From: Formicarius rufipectus
Taxonomy: Eukaryota; Chordata; Aves; Passeriformes; Formicariidae
Reading direction: 5' to 3'
Assembly (NCBI GenBank): GCA_013399695.1
Contig: VXAU01004938.1
Coordinates: 1,454,244-1,518,243, forward strand
Length of the DNA: 64,000 nt
A program made the position numbers and the translations under genes. The notes under the pieces are model-generated. The model was not told the origin of the DNA. It worked only from the letters and a program-made list of their open reading frames with translations, and ran no database searches. Positions within the stretch are counted from its first letter, which is position 1. Every line of letters begins with the position of its first letter. Below, one piece after another: positions 10,689 through 22,262 of this stretch.

Positions 10689-13381
10689 AAACCAGTCCTA
10701 AGAAGGACTTGGAGATTACTGTCCTGATTTTGTTTCTTTTTTGATTGGGGAAATGTGGTAGATATAAGATCTTGGAAATGCTATTTGATGTAAATTAACA
10801 AAAATCCATGAAACATAGTTAACCATAGATATAGTCTGACAGTAAGAAGAATATTGTGAAGAAGCAGAGGAAATCATAGAACGACTGTGTGTTACTCTGA
10901 CAGTGAATCGGTATTATCTCTGCTATCAGATAATGCAGTTATCATTAATTTTCACATTTGCATTTCAATCTTTGGAAGGAAATGACTCTTGCCGGATGAA
11001 GATAAGAGCTCTGTACCACTATAATGAACCATCATTTTATCCCGATGCTTTGTATCCATATGAAAATGAGGCTGGGTGGTGTGGTATGTGAGGAGGGGGT
11101 GGGGGGGTCATAGAAACATTATAACGAAGTGTCAAAAATCACTACAGACTTTTGGAGCCTTTAATGAAACAAGAGGGAGTCTAAATAAATCTTCTGTAGT
11201 GAAGTGGATAGTGGATTAAAAGAAGAGAGCTGTGCTCCCAGGCTCCAAGACTTGGAAGGGAACCTTGTTGAAACAGGGGAGGATTTCTGTGGATCTTGAT
11301 CTGGTCTCCATAACCAGTTTGAAACTAGGAGGAAGCCATGTGGCACAGAATAACAAAAGTAAGGGCCTAAGAGTCATCAAGTTAACCCTTGCACTGCAAG
11401 TCTTATTTTGACACTTGAATTCTGTTAAGGGAGATGTAGTAAATGCTAGTGAACCACTGTCTTCATGGTTTGGGTTGTGATACTGAAGCTGTTGTAAGTG
11501 GTTATCACACCTGTGTATTAAATTCAGGATTTTAAATATTTTAACTAATTATCAGTCTTGTATAAAGAACTGATCCTAGTCTTCAAGGACTCTAATTTTA
11601 CCAGTCCTTTTCCATGCATAACCCAGATTTGTGTTGGTCACCTGAAACTTGATCTGTAGATCTCTGCCTCATTCCATTTTAGGTCTGATCAACTAAAGCC
11701 ATTGTTCCCCAAGTATTTTTGCACTATATTCAACTTGTTTAACCATTATGCTGTGGTTAGTGCCTACAATGTACAGACTTTATCTGGGCTTGATTGGAAT
11801 TCACTGCCAAATATCTTCTAAAAACATGACCTCTTGAGCTTTGCCCGCTGCCCCATTTTTTGTAAGGAAAGCTTAGATCATCAAATGATTGTAAGAACTG
11901 GTATTTAAATATAAGATATTTAAGGAGTCATTTTTAGTGTGTGATCTGGCGTCATTTATAGGAGCACCAGGGTGTCCATCTTGCTGAGACTGACTGGGAT
12001 TGATGAATTATTCGGGGTGCAGCAGCCACTTCATCCTGCAGACCTTTCTCAGGGTCTCACCTCTCTCACATGATAAGAATCTCTGTCTCATATTGAGAAA
12101 ATGCGGGTCCAAGAAGCATAAGGAAAACTAAGCTACTTCTTTGTTAATAAATTCAGTAGTGACAGAAGTGGAGTAGTAAATATTCAGGAAGTGTTAAAGT
12201 GGTCCCTCTCATGATTTTGGTTGAGGCCAGCAGACACTCTTCTGAAGTAGATCTCAGAGTAGAGAAGGTAAAGTATTTCAGAGAGCATTCTCCAGAGGTG
12301 GTTTTTGTGCTGTCACCTGATTAAAGGCTAAAGAAGTCTCCCAGCACATAAATATGGCTGAATTTGCCCTCCATGCCCAGAACTATACTTTGCCACATGT
12401 AATGAACCTTCCTTTCCCTCCAACAGACATACCCAGAACAGAAATTGGCAGTTCTCCAAGGGAGACAGTGGACTTCTCCCTGTGTGGGCATGGAGGATGA
12501 GAATGTGAGAGTGGCTGGGTGAATTCACATGGAAGTAGCAACCAAACATTCCCTGTCATCCTTCCCCTGAGAAGTTCTGACTTTTGTAGTAAAGAGGCTG
12601 TTGTGTGACCTACTGAGCACATGTAATAGATGGAGAGGATTTTCACTTATGGTCACACCCATTAACCCATTAACCAGAAATAGTGGTCTCCAAAGCTTTA
12701 CAAGAAATCGAGGTGTAAAACAATTCCTCTAAGACACTGTGAATAGACAGTAATAATTTTCAAAAACTAGGAGATAATTTCTGTCATGATGACTTCTGTA
12801 GTACCCCTTTCATGATTCAAGGTGCAAGTATAGTAAGATTCTGTAAACCTGGAGATATGTCTTGCCTCATTTGACTTGCAGTTTAAAACATTAAAAAGCA
12901 GCAAGTTCATCACTGAATACTGGAGCCCTTGTCAAGCCTTCCAACTATTTTGTCAGTTGGGATACCATTTCCTTATTGAATCTCACAGTTAACATATTTA
13001 TGTGAATTTAAATTTCACTTCAAAATCAGTTGCTGTAGAAATGAGCCTAGCTGAGAAGTAACATTTTCTTGTATGCACATTTCACATGTGGAGAACTTTA
13101 TTTTAACAATTTTATTTTAACAATTTATTTAATTTATTTTTACAATTAGCCTTTTAGAATATTTTTAAATGCAAAACTTAATTTTTATCCAAGTCAAAAT
13201 GCTTCAGAAAAGTGAAACTATTTAGAACTTTCAAGTCTATTAGTTTTTCATTTGATCATATTCATTTACTATTTCTGGTCCTTTATTTATCCATCAGATG
13301 CTTACTTGACATAGTAAGGATTTAATTTTTACTGTGTTAGGTGTAAATCTCAGTCTGCAAGTGGGTGAGTTTCTAGACCAC
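10689..13381. other. intron stretch without recognised features
   Basis: The region 11.9-12.7 kb is somewhat richer in G and C than its surroundings, but matches no repeat I know. Open frames at 10903-11091 (+), 11161-11346 (minus) and 12328-12646 (minus, two overlapping frames) have no recognisable product. Near 13090-13135 the unit ATTTTAACAATTT is duplicated in tandem. Confidence 0.6.
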
Positions 13382-13812
13382 TGTCATGATTTAGGAGTGG
13401 CACTCCCTAATTAAGTGACCCTCTCACCGTGCTCGCTCCCCTCTCCCCTCCCGTGGGACACACAAAAGACAGAGATTGTGGGTTAAGATAAAAACAATTT
13501 ACTGGAAATAACAATTGGATAAGAAAATGAACAGTCACAACAACCCTAATAACAACAGTGTATGAAATAAAGAGTGTTTTACAAGTGAAATGCTCGCTGA
13601 TGCGGTTCGAGTCCAAGGCAAAGAGCAAAATGGCGAGTGCGCCCTCCACATGCCACCTTTTCTTCCCACCTGCAAGCCAAGGCCTGTCCTTCTCAGAAGT
13701 GAGAATTCCTTTCTTCCACCCCCCATTATGGTTGGCAGAGAATAACATCCTAGACACACTCACCTCACAGGTAATGCAAAAAATTAACGCTGTCCTTGGC
13801 CAAAGCAAGTAC
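13382..13812 (-). mobile_element. LTR-like block of an avian endogenous retrovirus (approximate edges)
   Basis: The block is clearly richer in G and C than its flanks. It starts with TGTCATGATTTAGG and ends near GCAAGTACA, so on either strand it could carry the TG..CA ends of an LTR. The internal AACAATTTACTGG segment resembles the AACAATTTAATAAA segment of the complete LTR at 26.6 kb and suggests the same minus orientation, with a weak polyadenylation signal. I could not find a matching target duplication, so the right-hand edge is uncertain. Overlapping open frames of 74-135 codons on both strands are a by-product of its composition. Confidence 0.55.
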
Positions 13813-14180
13813 AACTAGGAAGACTTGATCCAGTATGAGGCATTCACGGGGTACTTTGCTTTGGACATGATTCGCAATATAGTGGATATTATGTAAATTA
13901 CAAATCCCTGTAGGTCACACAGTGAAGGACTCCTAGTCTGTGAAATTCTGCAGGGAATCAATGAACATCTGCATTACAATACATTGTTTCTTGTAGTTTC
14001 ATGCACCGAGGGACCTGCAGAGGCTGACAAAAAGCTTTGCACTTTTCAGCTGTCTCCACTGTAGTTTGGTCATAAAGGCAGTATAACACCCTGGTAATTT
14101 CAAAGGACCAGGAAACAATGTCTGATTTTGGAAGTGGATGGGGTGAGAATCAAAAGGGACATGTCATCAGTCCACAACTA
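13813..14180 (-). other. stretch beside the LTR-like block with long open minus-strand frames
   Basis: Read on the minus strand from about 14180 downward, one frame is open for about 55 codons and then broken by several stops. If the neighbouring block is a 3' LTR on the minus strand, this is where the 3' end of an internal proviral region would lie, but I see no retroviral motif in it. It could equally be ordinary intron. No reconstruction is offered. Confidence 0.2.
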
Positions 14181-14537
14181 TTTTTTTCTTTGTTGTGTTT
14201 TCCCATTAATTCAGCTAAGATTATTGCATGTGGAATACTGCATAGCAACACCGACCTGAACAACTGAAGGATGGGTATGTTAATATATTGGACTATATGT
14301 AGAACATAAGGTGCAAGGCTGCAGTCCAGTAGGTGGATACAAGCACTTAGTGACAGGTGTCAGTGACTTTGTTAAATTGGCAGGTTTCAGTTGGTTTCAG
14401 TGATAAATCTTGGGTTCAGTATATCATTAAAGGAAATATTTTGATTTTTGAAGTACATTTTTAGCCTAACACTTAAAAAATGCTTTATTTTCTCTCTTTG
14501 AAAATATCATAACATAAAAGTTGGAATACTATAAATA

Positions 14538-14561
14538 CAACAACAACAACAACAACAACAA
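14538..14561. repeat. (CAA)8 microsatellite
   Basis: Eight perfect CAA units are followed by AAAACAGCAG. It is probably length-polymorphic. Confidence 0.97.
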
Positions 14562-17500
14562 AAACAGCAGGAAACATTGTGTCTTCTTTCAAAAGAACTT
14601 GATTTGCTAAGAGAAATTTAATGTGACACGTGATACTAGTATTTACTCACAAATCACACAGTTCAGAATGGTTTAGAGACTGAAAAAGAAATGAGTTATT
14701 GTGGTCATGGAACTGCAATAGAGTTCTAAGAGCAAGTCCCCTCTCAGTTCTGACCTTGACTTTCTCAGTATCGGTGTTCAGCTCAGTGAGTACAGCTTAG
14801 CACACTTGGATTTAGGTTTAATGGCCACATTTCATTTTTTAGTGTGCTTTACCATTGTATGCTTGAAAGCAGGATATGAATTGAATTGAGTGGCTTCAGA
14901 CAAGGATATGTATAAATAATCTTTGTAAAATGCATAATGGGCATCATACACAAATGCTACAATAAACTCTTTTATTCGATCAGTCGCCACTTTTCACCAA
15001 CATGGCAAAAGTAATCATGGTTGTCTTAACAGTGTCAGGCCTCATTTTTATCTCATTATAAAATGTGTAGTTCTTTAAGCCTGTTCTAATGGAATCTTTG
15101 AGAAACCCCAGAACCAAATGTTCAGAAGTATGGGCCAGGGTTAAAACTAGTGAGATACTTGGGTAGGCAGAAGTAATAATGATTAAAGGCTATGTCTGGA
15201 AAGCTGTAACTGTACAATGACCACTCTTCTTAGTTTTTCTTGCAGTCAGTTGATTACCTTCTTCAAGGTAAAGAAAACAGCTGCATAGAGGACATTTTTT
15301 TTCCCATCCCCTCTTCCCCCACTAAAGATTTCAGAGCTTTCCAAATATGCTCTTTAATAATCAGGATTGATTCAAAAAACTATTTTTAATCTATAACATA
15401 TTAAATGATATTCATAGGGAAGGTGCTTTCATATGCCTGTTTTGCCAGTTTGGGCAGCCAGTCCAGTGTATATATTGCATCTTGTATGATACATTACAGA
15501 AAAAATTAATCGAATTGTCCCATCGTAACTTTCTCTTTGCTCTCCTTTGTCTCCCTCAGAACGGTTAAGCAATTTATTCAAGCTGGAAACCTTGACCAGC
15601 CATATTTGACTTCACAATATTTTTATGGATTACAGATAGAAAAACGTCACAGTACTTTATATAATTTTGTCTTAAGTGAGTGTTGCAGGATTACACATTG
15701 GCTTACTGTTTGTTATAAAACAATATTATGTGGTATATTTCAAAGATTGGGGATAAAGGTGTAAAAATCATTTTACTTGGAGAAGATGCTTGAGGTGGTC
15801 TTGTTCAGGTCTGTGCTGGTCTCATTTTATGGCAGTATAGTTGCATTTTCAAGATGCTTCATCAGCATGAAATCGCAATGATGAATTACTGTGGATAATT
15901 TAGAAAAATAATATAATGCATATACTAGGGACATACTGTTCCAGAGTGTTGTGTGTATGCATTTTTGGCTGGGTGGTTCTTGAAGGAGACTGGATTTCAA
16001 ATTACATCATTGTATGAAAAAAAACCCCTTCATTAAGTTATCCGAAGTTTGATACTTACAGTGTGGTGCCAAAACTACTAATCAGTTCATAAATCTTTGG
16101 CTTTCATTTATAAATAAATACTAGTTCTCATTAAAGAAGAAGTTGGCTATCTGGACAGCATTCATGATTAACATCCAGTGAATGTTTTCTTAAGAGGAGT
16201 ACAGTCCAGTTTTCAAAGTTAGTAATGCAACATGGGAAATGGTTTGTATTGTTTGTTATCATTTGATAAAGTATACAAAATTTTAACCTTTCTCTACTTA
16301 ACACTTTTAATATTCTGATTTCTGCTTTATTATTTTTATTGACTTCTTCTCAGAAAAAAAAGACCCCAACTGGGTTTTTCCCCAATTACAGAACTGCCCA
16401 GCATTTGATACTGACTAGTTTTCAAAGTCATGTGTTGAGTATCAACTTTTCACGGAAATTAAGAGTTCCTCTCTAAATATGTGACTATTTCTAGCAGCCA
16501 AAAAAAGAGAACTTAGAACAAAACAGCAGATATTTTGGTGTGCTGTATTCTGATAAGAGCTATCATTTATTTTAATTACTATATCCGTAACACTTTAGCC
16601 ATCAAACTTTGAGAGTCTTCAAGGAAATTATTTTCTCTCATCTTGTCCTGCTAATCATTATTTTAATAGTTACAACTTCATTTTTTTTTCCTCTATCATC
16701 ATGACACAACGTGTGAATCATCTGGAATTGAAGAATGGTGTGATAAGGTAGTTGACAGGGATGTAGGACTTAAAATGGTATATGCGTGCCAGAGGACATC
16801 TTAGGGGACACTGAAGAAGTGTCCTTGCATGTTGCTATGGTATCTTTAAATATGTGCTGCAAAGCAATGGGCAGTCAGGAGTATTGGAGTCTGTTCTACA
16901 TGATTCACAAAATAAACGTCAGGTTTCTTTTGTACTTTTCAACAGAAATGAATCTGATTACAGAAAAGTAATCCTTGGTTTCTTCCTCTTGTCGGTATAT
17001 TCTGCAATGTCATATGCATGTTGACAAGCATGATGTAGTAGTTCAGTTGCTCTGCTGCTTCATTGGTCTCACATTGTTTGGTGTTTGTTCTACATAGTGG
17101 GAAGCTCAGTCAAGAAAGGGAACACTAATAATACTAAGAAACTATGATTCTCCGTGTTAAAAAGTCTCTTGCCATCTGCTTGATTTTTTTCTCATAAAAG
17201 AGACAAAAATGGCTTGAATTTATTAGAATGAATATCATATTAGTTTCACCATTTCTCACCTTCTGGGATCGTTGCCCTGTAAAAATGTTATGTGTGTTTC
17301 CCAAAGCTTGGACATATCATGATGCTTATCTAAAGAGAAAAATGATATATTTTTAAAAGAAAAATACTGACCTAGTTAGTGAGGCTGAAACCATTCATTA
17401 ATTAGAAGTCATAATTGCAATTACATGGTAAAATTAATTTATCACAAAAATAATCCTATCAGTTTTTCTTTTTGGAAAAATGGAGCTGAATGATTTTAGC

Positions 17501-18861
17501 AGCCCATATTGCTTAAGGCTGATATTACAGCGATATTGGTTTAGAGTGAATAAAGAAATCAAGTTCTATTTTCAAGATCTGAAATTCTGGAACTGTGTCA
17601 TAGATAGTTTATATATTATATGAGATTCACTTGAGTTGTAATTTTGTAATTACATATAATATATAAAGGATATATGCACAGATAAATGCATAAAAGGCAA
17701 ATAGTGTGCTGAAATTTAAAACGAGTGAATTGAAGATAACACAGCACATAATATATAGAAAAATTCATGTAAAATGGCAAGTGTGCTACTGAGAATGCCT
17801 TTTCTACTCTCAGGCTATTTAGACTTCCTTGATATTCAAATCTTAATGTACATTAAATGGAATTTAAGGAGGTCCACCTTGCTGGACCTCAGGCTGACTT
17901 AGCAAGTAGCGATCCTTGGGGATACCACTATATGTATATATTTGCAAAGATGTTATAGCCATGAAATACAGTCCTTTGATGACATCATAACTGTGAAATA
18001 TGACTTTATTTTGCTCACCAGCAGTCAGAGCTTTGCTTTATCTATATTAGGCAGTCTGTATGCATAAATAAAGAATACCAAATACTGAAGCTGACTGCTG
18101 TAACCTAACATGGCCATCTTCAGTTGTACTCATCACTCTCTGTGATGCCCCATGGTGTCAGGGGACTGTTAGTAAGAGTAACTTGCTGTCAAATGTCACT
18201 AAATTTAACATTTCATTCACTCCAGAAATGTGCTGATAGGTGTTATGGATACTGTTAGACAGCTATGTGTCCAAATTCAGCACTTATGTATGCTTATTTA
18301 AATTTTAACAGTGGACAGAAATGCATTATTTTATGTCAAGCTAGTCAAACTTGATCTTTAAGGATCTCAAAATATATCATTAAAATTTCTTGTCCTGTTG
18401 AAGTAAATAGAAAAGTACAGATTGATGCCAGTGGAGCTAATACCTGTTCTGCTAATGTATGAATTCATATATAATTTACACAATACTCACAAATGCACTT
18501 ACTTTTTAGGAGAAAGACTGTTAACCACAGTCACTAGGGGAGTGTTCATCTGTCTGCACTTTGTTATTAATGGGAGATAAGAACAAATACACTTCTAAGT
18601 GTTTGAAAATATCTTAGGTCTCTAAGAAAAAGATTTCGTAGAACAGTGCAAGACATCCATACGTAAATCTGTCTGTCCAGATTAACATGGCATTTGAAAA
18701 TAGAATCTTACTGTATTTTTATTTCTCTCTAGGCAGTAATAAAAAAAAATCCTTTTAGAATAATGCTTTTGGTCCTCTAGGCTCCCATATTGCAAAGTGT
18801 TTGCAAACTTTTAATTTAGTGTGTGTGAGAATGCCATTAGACAAAGAACTACCTGCATACA
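14562..18861. other. AT-rich intron stretch
   Basis: No interspersed repeat or exon is recognised. Open frames at 15537-15764 (+) and 16786-16971 (+) are of chance size. Short AT-rich palindromic runs occur at 17.6-17.7 kb. A small hairpin at 17869-17890 is listed separately. Confidence 0.6.
17869..17890. repeat. 8-base perfect inverted repeat (hairpin)
   Basis: GAGGTCCA, then a six-base loop CCTTGC, then TGGACCTC. The stem is GC-rich in an AT-rich context. It is not followed by a T-run and is not a terminator in this genome; it may be chance or the remnant of a small element. Confidence 0.8.
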
Positions 18862-18940
18862 TCAAGTTAAGCACATACGTGTTTGTAGGACTGTGGCCTT
18901 AGGTCAGAAGCTCTTCCAGGAAGGAGCTGCCCTTATCACT
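18862..18940 (+). mobile_element. possible ancient amniote retroposon relic
   Basis: The stretch AAGCACATACGTGTTTGTAGG, then GGCCTTA, then a segment ending AGAAGCTCTTCCAGGAAGG resembles a very old dispersed repeat whose copies carry an AAGCACGTGC..GGGCCTTA..GTAAGCTCTT pattern in turtles, crocodilians and birds. The match is from memory and diverged. The 76-codon + frame across it (18821-19051) is probably incidental. Confidence 0.3.
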
Positions 18941-21220
18941 GAGTACTTTCAATGTACTCAGCAAACTGCTAGCTTGCATAAATTAACAGGCATGCAAATC
19001 AAAGCAATGCTAAAGGCTCCTTTCCACTCTAGAAATGTAAAAGGGCCTTAGAGGTGGACTAAATCACTTCAGCAAGACTCAGAATTTTGAATACAGTGAA
19101 TAAGGACTTCAAATTGTAGCTTCTTCAGTTTCTGTTAATTACAGGACATTGTGTCATGGATTTGCTTGATTTTCTATCTTTCTATTTTGAAATATTTTTA
19201 TAATTAAAATGCCTTAATGTATTTTGAGTCATAGATTCTTCTTGAAATTATTTTTTTTCCTTTTGAGAAATAGGAGCTATATTTTTGGGCTGCTGTCCAT
19301 TTCACATCACTTCATTGTCAGTGCTGGGNTTTTTTTAATTTTGAAAACCCCATCATATTTTATGGCTCTGATTACATTTGTGGATGCAGTCTTGTGGTGG
19401 CGTAATGCGCATGAGTCTTGATCTTATTTTCTAGTGGCATGATTTACCATAACTGTATATAGGAATATGCTATTATAAAGAATTGGGAGAAGAAGATGTT
19501 TAAATGTTGCTCAGGGATAGAAAAAGATTGTGATAGATAATGTCCAAAATGTTCCTAAGGACAATTCTTTTCTTAAAGGAACAAACTAATATTTTCTTCA
19601 TCTTTAATAAAAAGGGCTAAAAATGTGACTGAAGGAGTATCCTGAAATATCCTGTGTGCGGCGTCACTGGTTCTTAGTTTCTCCTTCTGAAAAGCAGTTA
19701 AATCTGCTGCCTGTTTTCTTAAATATTAGCTGATTTCAAGTAGTATTTTAGAATTATGACTGTTGCTTGATTATTTTCTCAAGAATCAGCTGATAAACTA
19801 AATCTTATCTTGTAAGCTAAGGAGAATGAAAGAAAATATACCCTTTTAAAGCTCTTATTTTCTCAAAATAAGTTTAATTGTGGCACAACCTATTTGTATT
19901 TTCCATGGACTCTTCTTCAGTTTTTCTTTTATACAGAAAACACTTCCTACTCTTCACATTTTGCCTTCCTTATGCAATATTTGTAGCAACAGAACAAACC
20001 CATGTATACTGTTTTTTATTTATAATTGTGCATAGTGAGAAAGAGGGCACAGGATTATTTATCTGAATAAATTTACTTCATATGAACACTGTAGCACCTA
20101 AGCTTATATGTGCTTCAGTCTTGTTATCATGGTCCAGTGGTACTTGCCTGTTGTTTTTGTCATCCCCACCTCCCTGCCTGCACTTGTGTTCCCCTTCCTT
20201 CATCCACACACTTGGTCACAGTGCAGTAGCTGTCAAGGTGTCAGTCCAGCAGTGCTTAGTGAAGCAAAACTGTGCATTTTTGTTGCTTAAAAACAATTTA
20301 AAATAAACGTGTGCAGCAAAAAGGCAGTTTCCCCAATGTAATTATACATATGCTGAAGAAATGTCATTTTCCTTGTCAAGTTTTTTTCTTCTTAACAAAA
20401 AGGGAAGCATTTTGTTGTTTCTGTTCCCTTTTGATCATTCATAATTTCTGATCATATCCTTTTATATTCTTGGTCTGATTGTGTTCATACTCTTCATTTT
20501 CACTCTGCTCTGTATTCATTCTCTTTCAGTCATTTATTTCCTTTGATTCTGTTGAAGTCCTTTTTCTGTGTGGTGTGTGTCTTTCATGCATTATAATTAT
20601 AAAATATTTCTGTTTTCTCTCCAAGCACTCCAAATTTATTTACCTGGCTTTCTAAGTTTGGACACAGTGTTTTCTACGGTATTTATCAAGAAGAGTGTAG
20701 AAAGAAATGAGCACACTATTACTGCTATCAGCTTTGCTGATTTTCAAGGAGTATCTGCTGGTGTTCATTTGATTATTTCTTTTCCTCAACTGTGTATATA
20801 ACACACACGTATGTATCATCAATTCAATGAAAACACCATGGAGAAAATGAATTTTATGAAACTGGGAGGAAGTTTGCAGCAAACAGTGGATTATATTGGT
20901 GTTATATAGCTATCTCATCAAAAGGTAGCAAATGCACAGGACCTTTTGCGCTTTTCAATTTGAAAGAAAATGATTTTATTAGAAAAAAAAGAACCATCAC
21001 TCTGGATGTTGGAGAATGCCAGAGCCTGATGAAACCCGCTGAAGAGACAAACTGAGTGTACGGATGCAGATTAGCCTTCAGAAGATGAGGGTGTAAAAGG
21101 GATTTAATGGTAGGATGGATTATAGAAATCCTTGTAACAATGTTAAATAATTATAGTTCCAGCCGAGATCAAAGCAGTGCTGATTGAACCCCCTCAAGCT
21201 GTTAACACGGAGTATCTTGA
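18941..21220. other. AT-rich intron stretch up to the assembly gap
   Basis: It contains one ambiguous base at 19329. Several overlapping + frames at 19224-19421, 19878-20306 and 20568-20801 are unrecognised. The 21.00-21.22 kb part has mixed composition and could be conserved non-coding DNA, which cannot be judged from one sequence. Confidence 0.55.
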
Positions 21221-21254
21221 NNNNNNNNNNNNNNNNNNNNNNNNNNNNNNNNNN
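21221..21254. other. assembly gap (34 N)
   Basis: Thirty-four N are followed at once by 13 A. The gap probably marks a homopolymer or simple repeat that could not be resolved. Confidence 1.
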
Positions 21255-22113
21255 AAAAAAAAAAAAAGAAAAAACCCTCTGAGATTGGTCAGCCTTTGCT
21301 GACAGTGTCCTCTGATCTGGGGAAGTTCTGGCTGTATTGAAGGTATGACTTGTGGGGGAGGGAAAAAGAGAGGAAGGATTTATCTGTCCAAGTAGCCTAT
21401 TTAGTTGGGGAGGTTGTTGTTTTTTTGGTTGGTGGTTTTTTGGGTTTTTTTTAAGGGAGGAGGAAAGGGTTATTACAAGCAGTGTTACTGGAGTTCACAG
21501 ACTTACTGAAATTGCAGGAAACTTGTACACAGTTGGCTTCTTTCCATATTGGAAAAAGGATTAAATTTCTTAAGCATAACGCTGGTCTGTAACAAAAAAT
21601 TATTAGATTTTTTTTTTTTCCTGCCACACATACCTCCCCCACTTTTAGACTATGGTTCCTATATACATACCTGCCCAGCAACAACTATTAGTAGTGATAA
21701 CTGGAAGAATGCCTTTGTAGTAGCAATATTTAGCTGCAGGCAGGGAGTACAGTTGCTATGCCCATTCAGTAGCATTAAACATTTATTCTATTGCCTTGCC
21801 TTCCTGGCATTCATGCCTGGAGGATTATGCTTATGCCTCTATTAATAAAAAAAGAGAAGTCAAAGTTAAATATTTACGGTTTGGTGGAGTAGTAACGTGG
21901 CATAGCCAAAGCTTTTCCTTTTATACAGCAGTCTATGAAGTGCATCTCATCTTGTTTGTTGCAGAAGAGATTGTATAACTATAATGATATTGAAGTGTAT
22001 TTCCAGTGCTGGTGTGTCTAGTGTGTTCAGTTCAAAGTGGAAAGCTATATGGAGCAATAGCTGAGTAAAAACAATCAAGGCTGGAAATGACACATTATGA
22101 ACTGGGACTAAAT
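21255..22113. other. intron stretch after the gap
   Basis: It starts with the A-run, then T/G-rich low-complexity sequence near 21.41-21.46 kb. Overlapping open frames at 21352-21978 on the + strand are unrecognised and partly low complexity. Confidence 0.55.
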
Positions 22114-22262
22114 TATAGAATCATAGAATGGTTTGGGTTGGGAGAGACTTTAAAGATCATCTAGTTCCAAGACTCCTGCTATGGGTAGGGTGCATCTTCT
22201 GCTAGATCAGGTTGCTCCAGCCTGGCCTTGAACACTTCCAGGAATGAGGTATCCACAACTAG
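22114..22262 (-). mobile_element. CR1 LINE 3' fragment
   Basis: It begins TATAGAATCATAGAATGG, then GGGTTGGGAGAGACTTTAAAG, then ATCATCTAGTTCC, CCAGCCTGGCCTTGAACACT and TCCAGGAATG. This is the classic avian CR1 3' end in reverse complement, well preserved and truncated after about 150 bases. Confidence 0.95.

Noticed and set aside
13604..13614. GGTTCGAGTCC, a perfect tRNA-type B box
   Set aside because: No A box at the right distance, no cloverleaf and no acceptor stem around it; as a retroviral primer-binding site it lacks the TGG at the proper offset. It is a chance match inside the LTR-like block.
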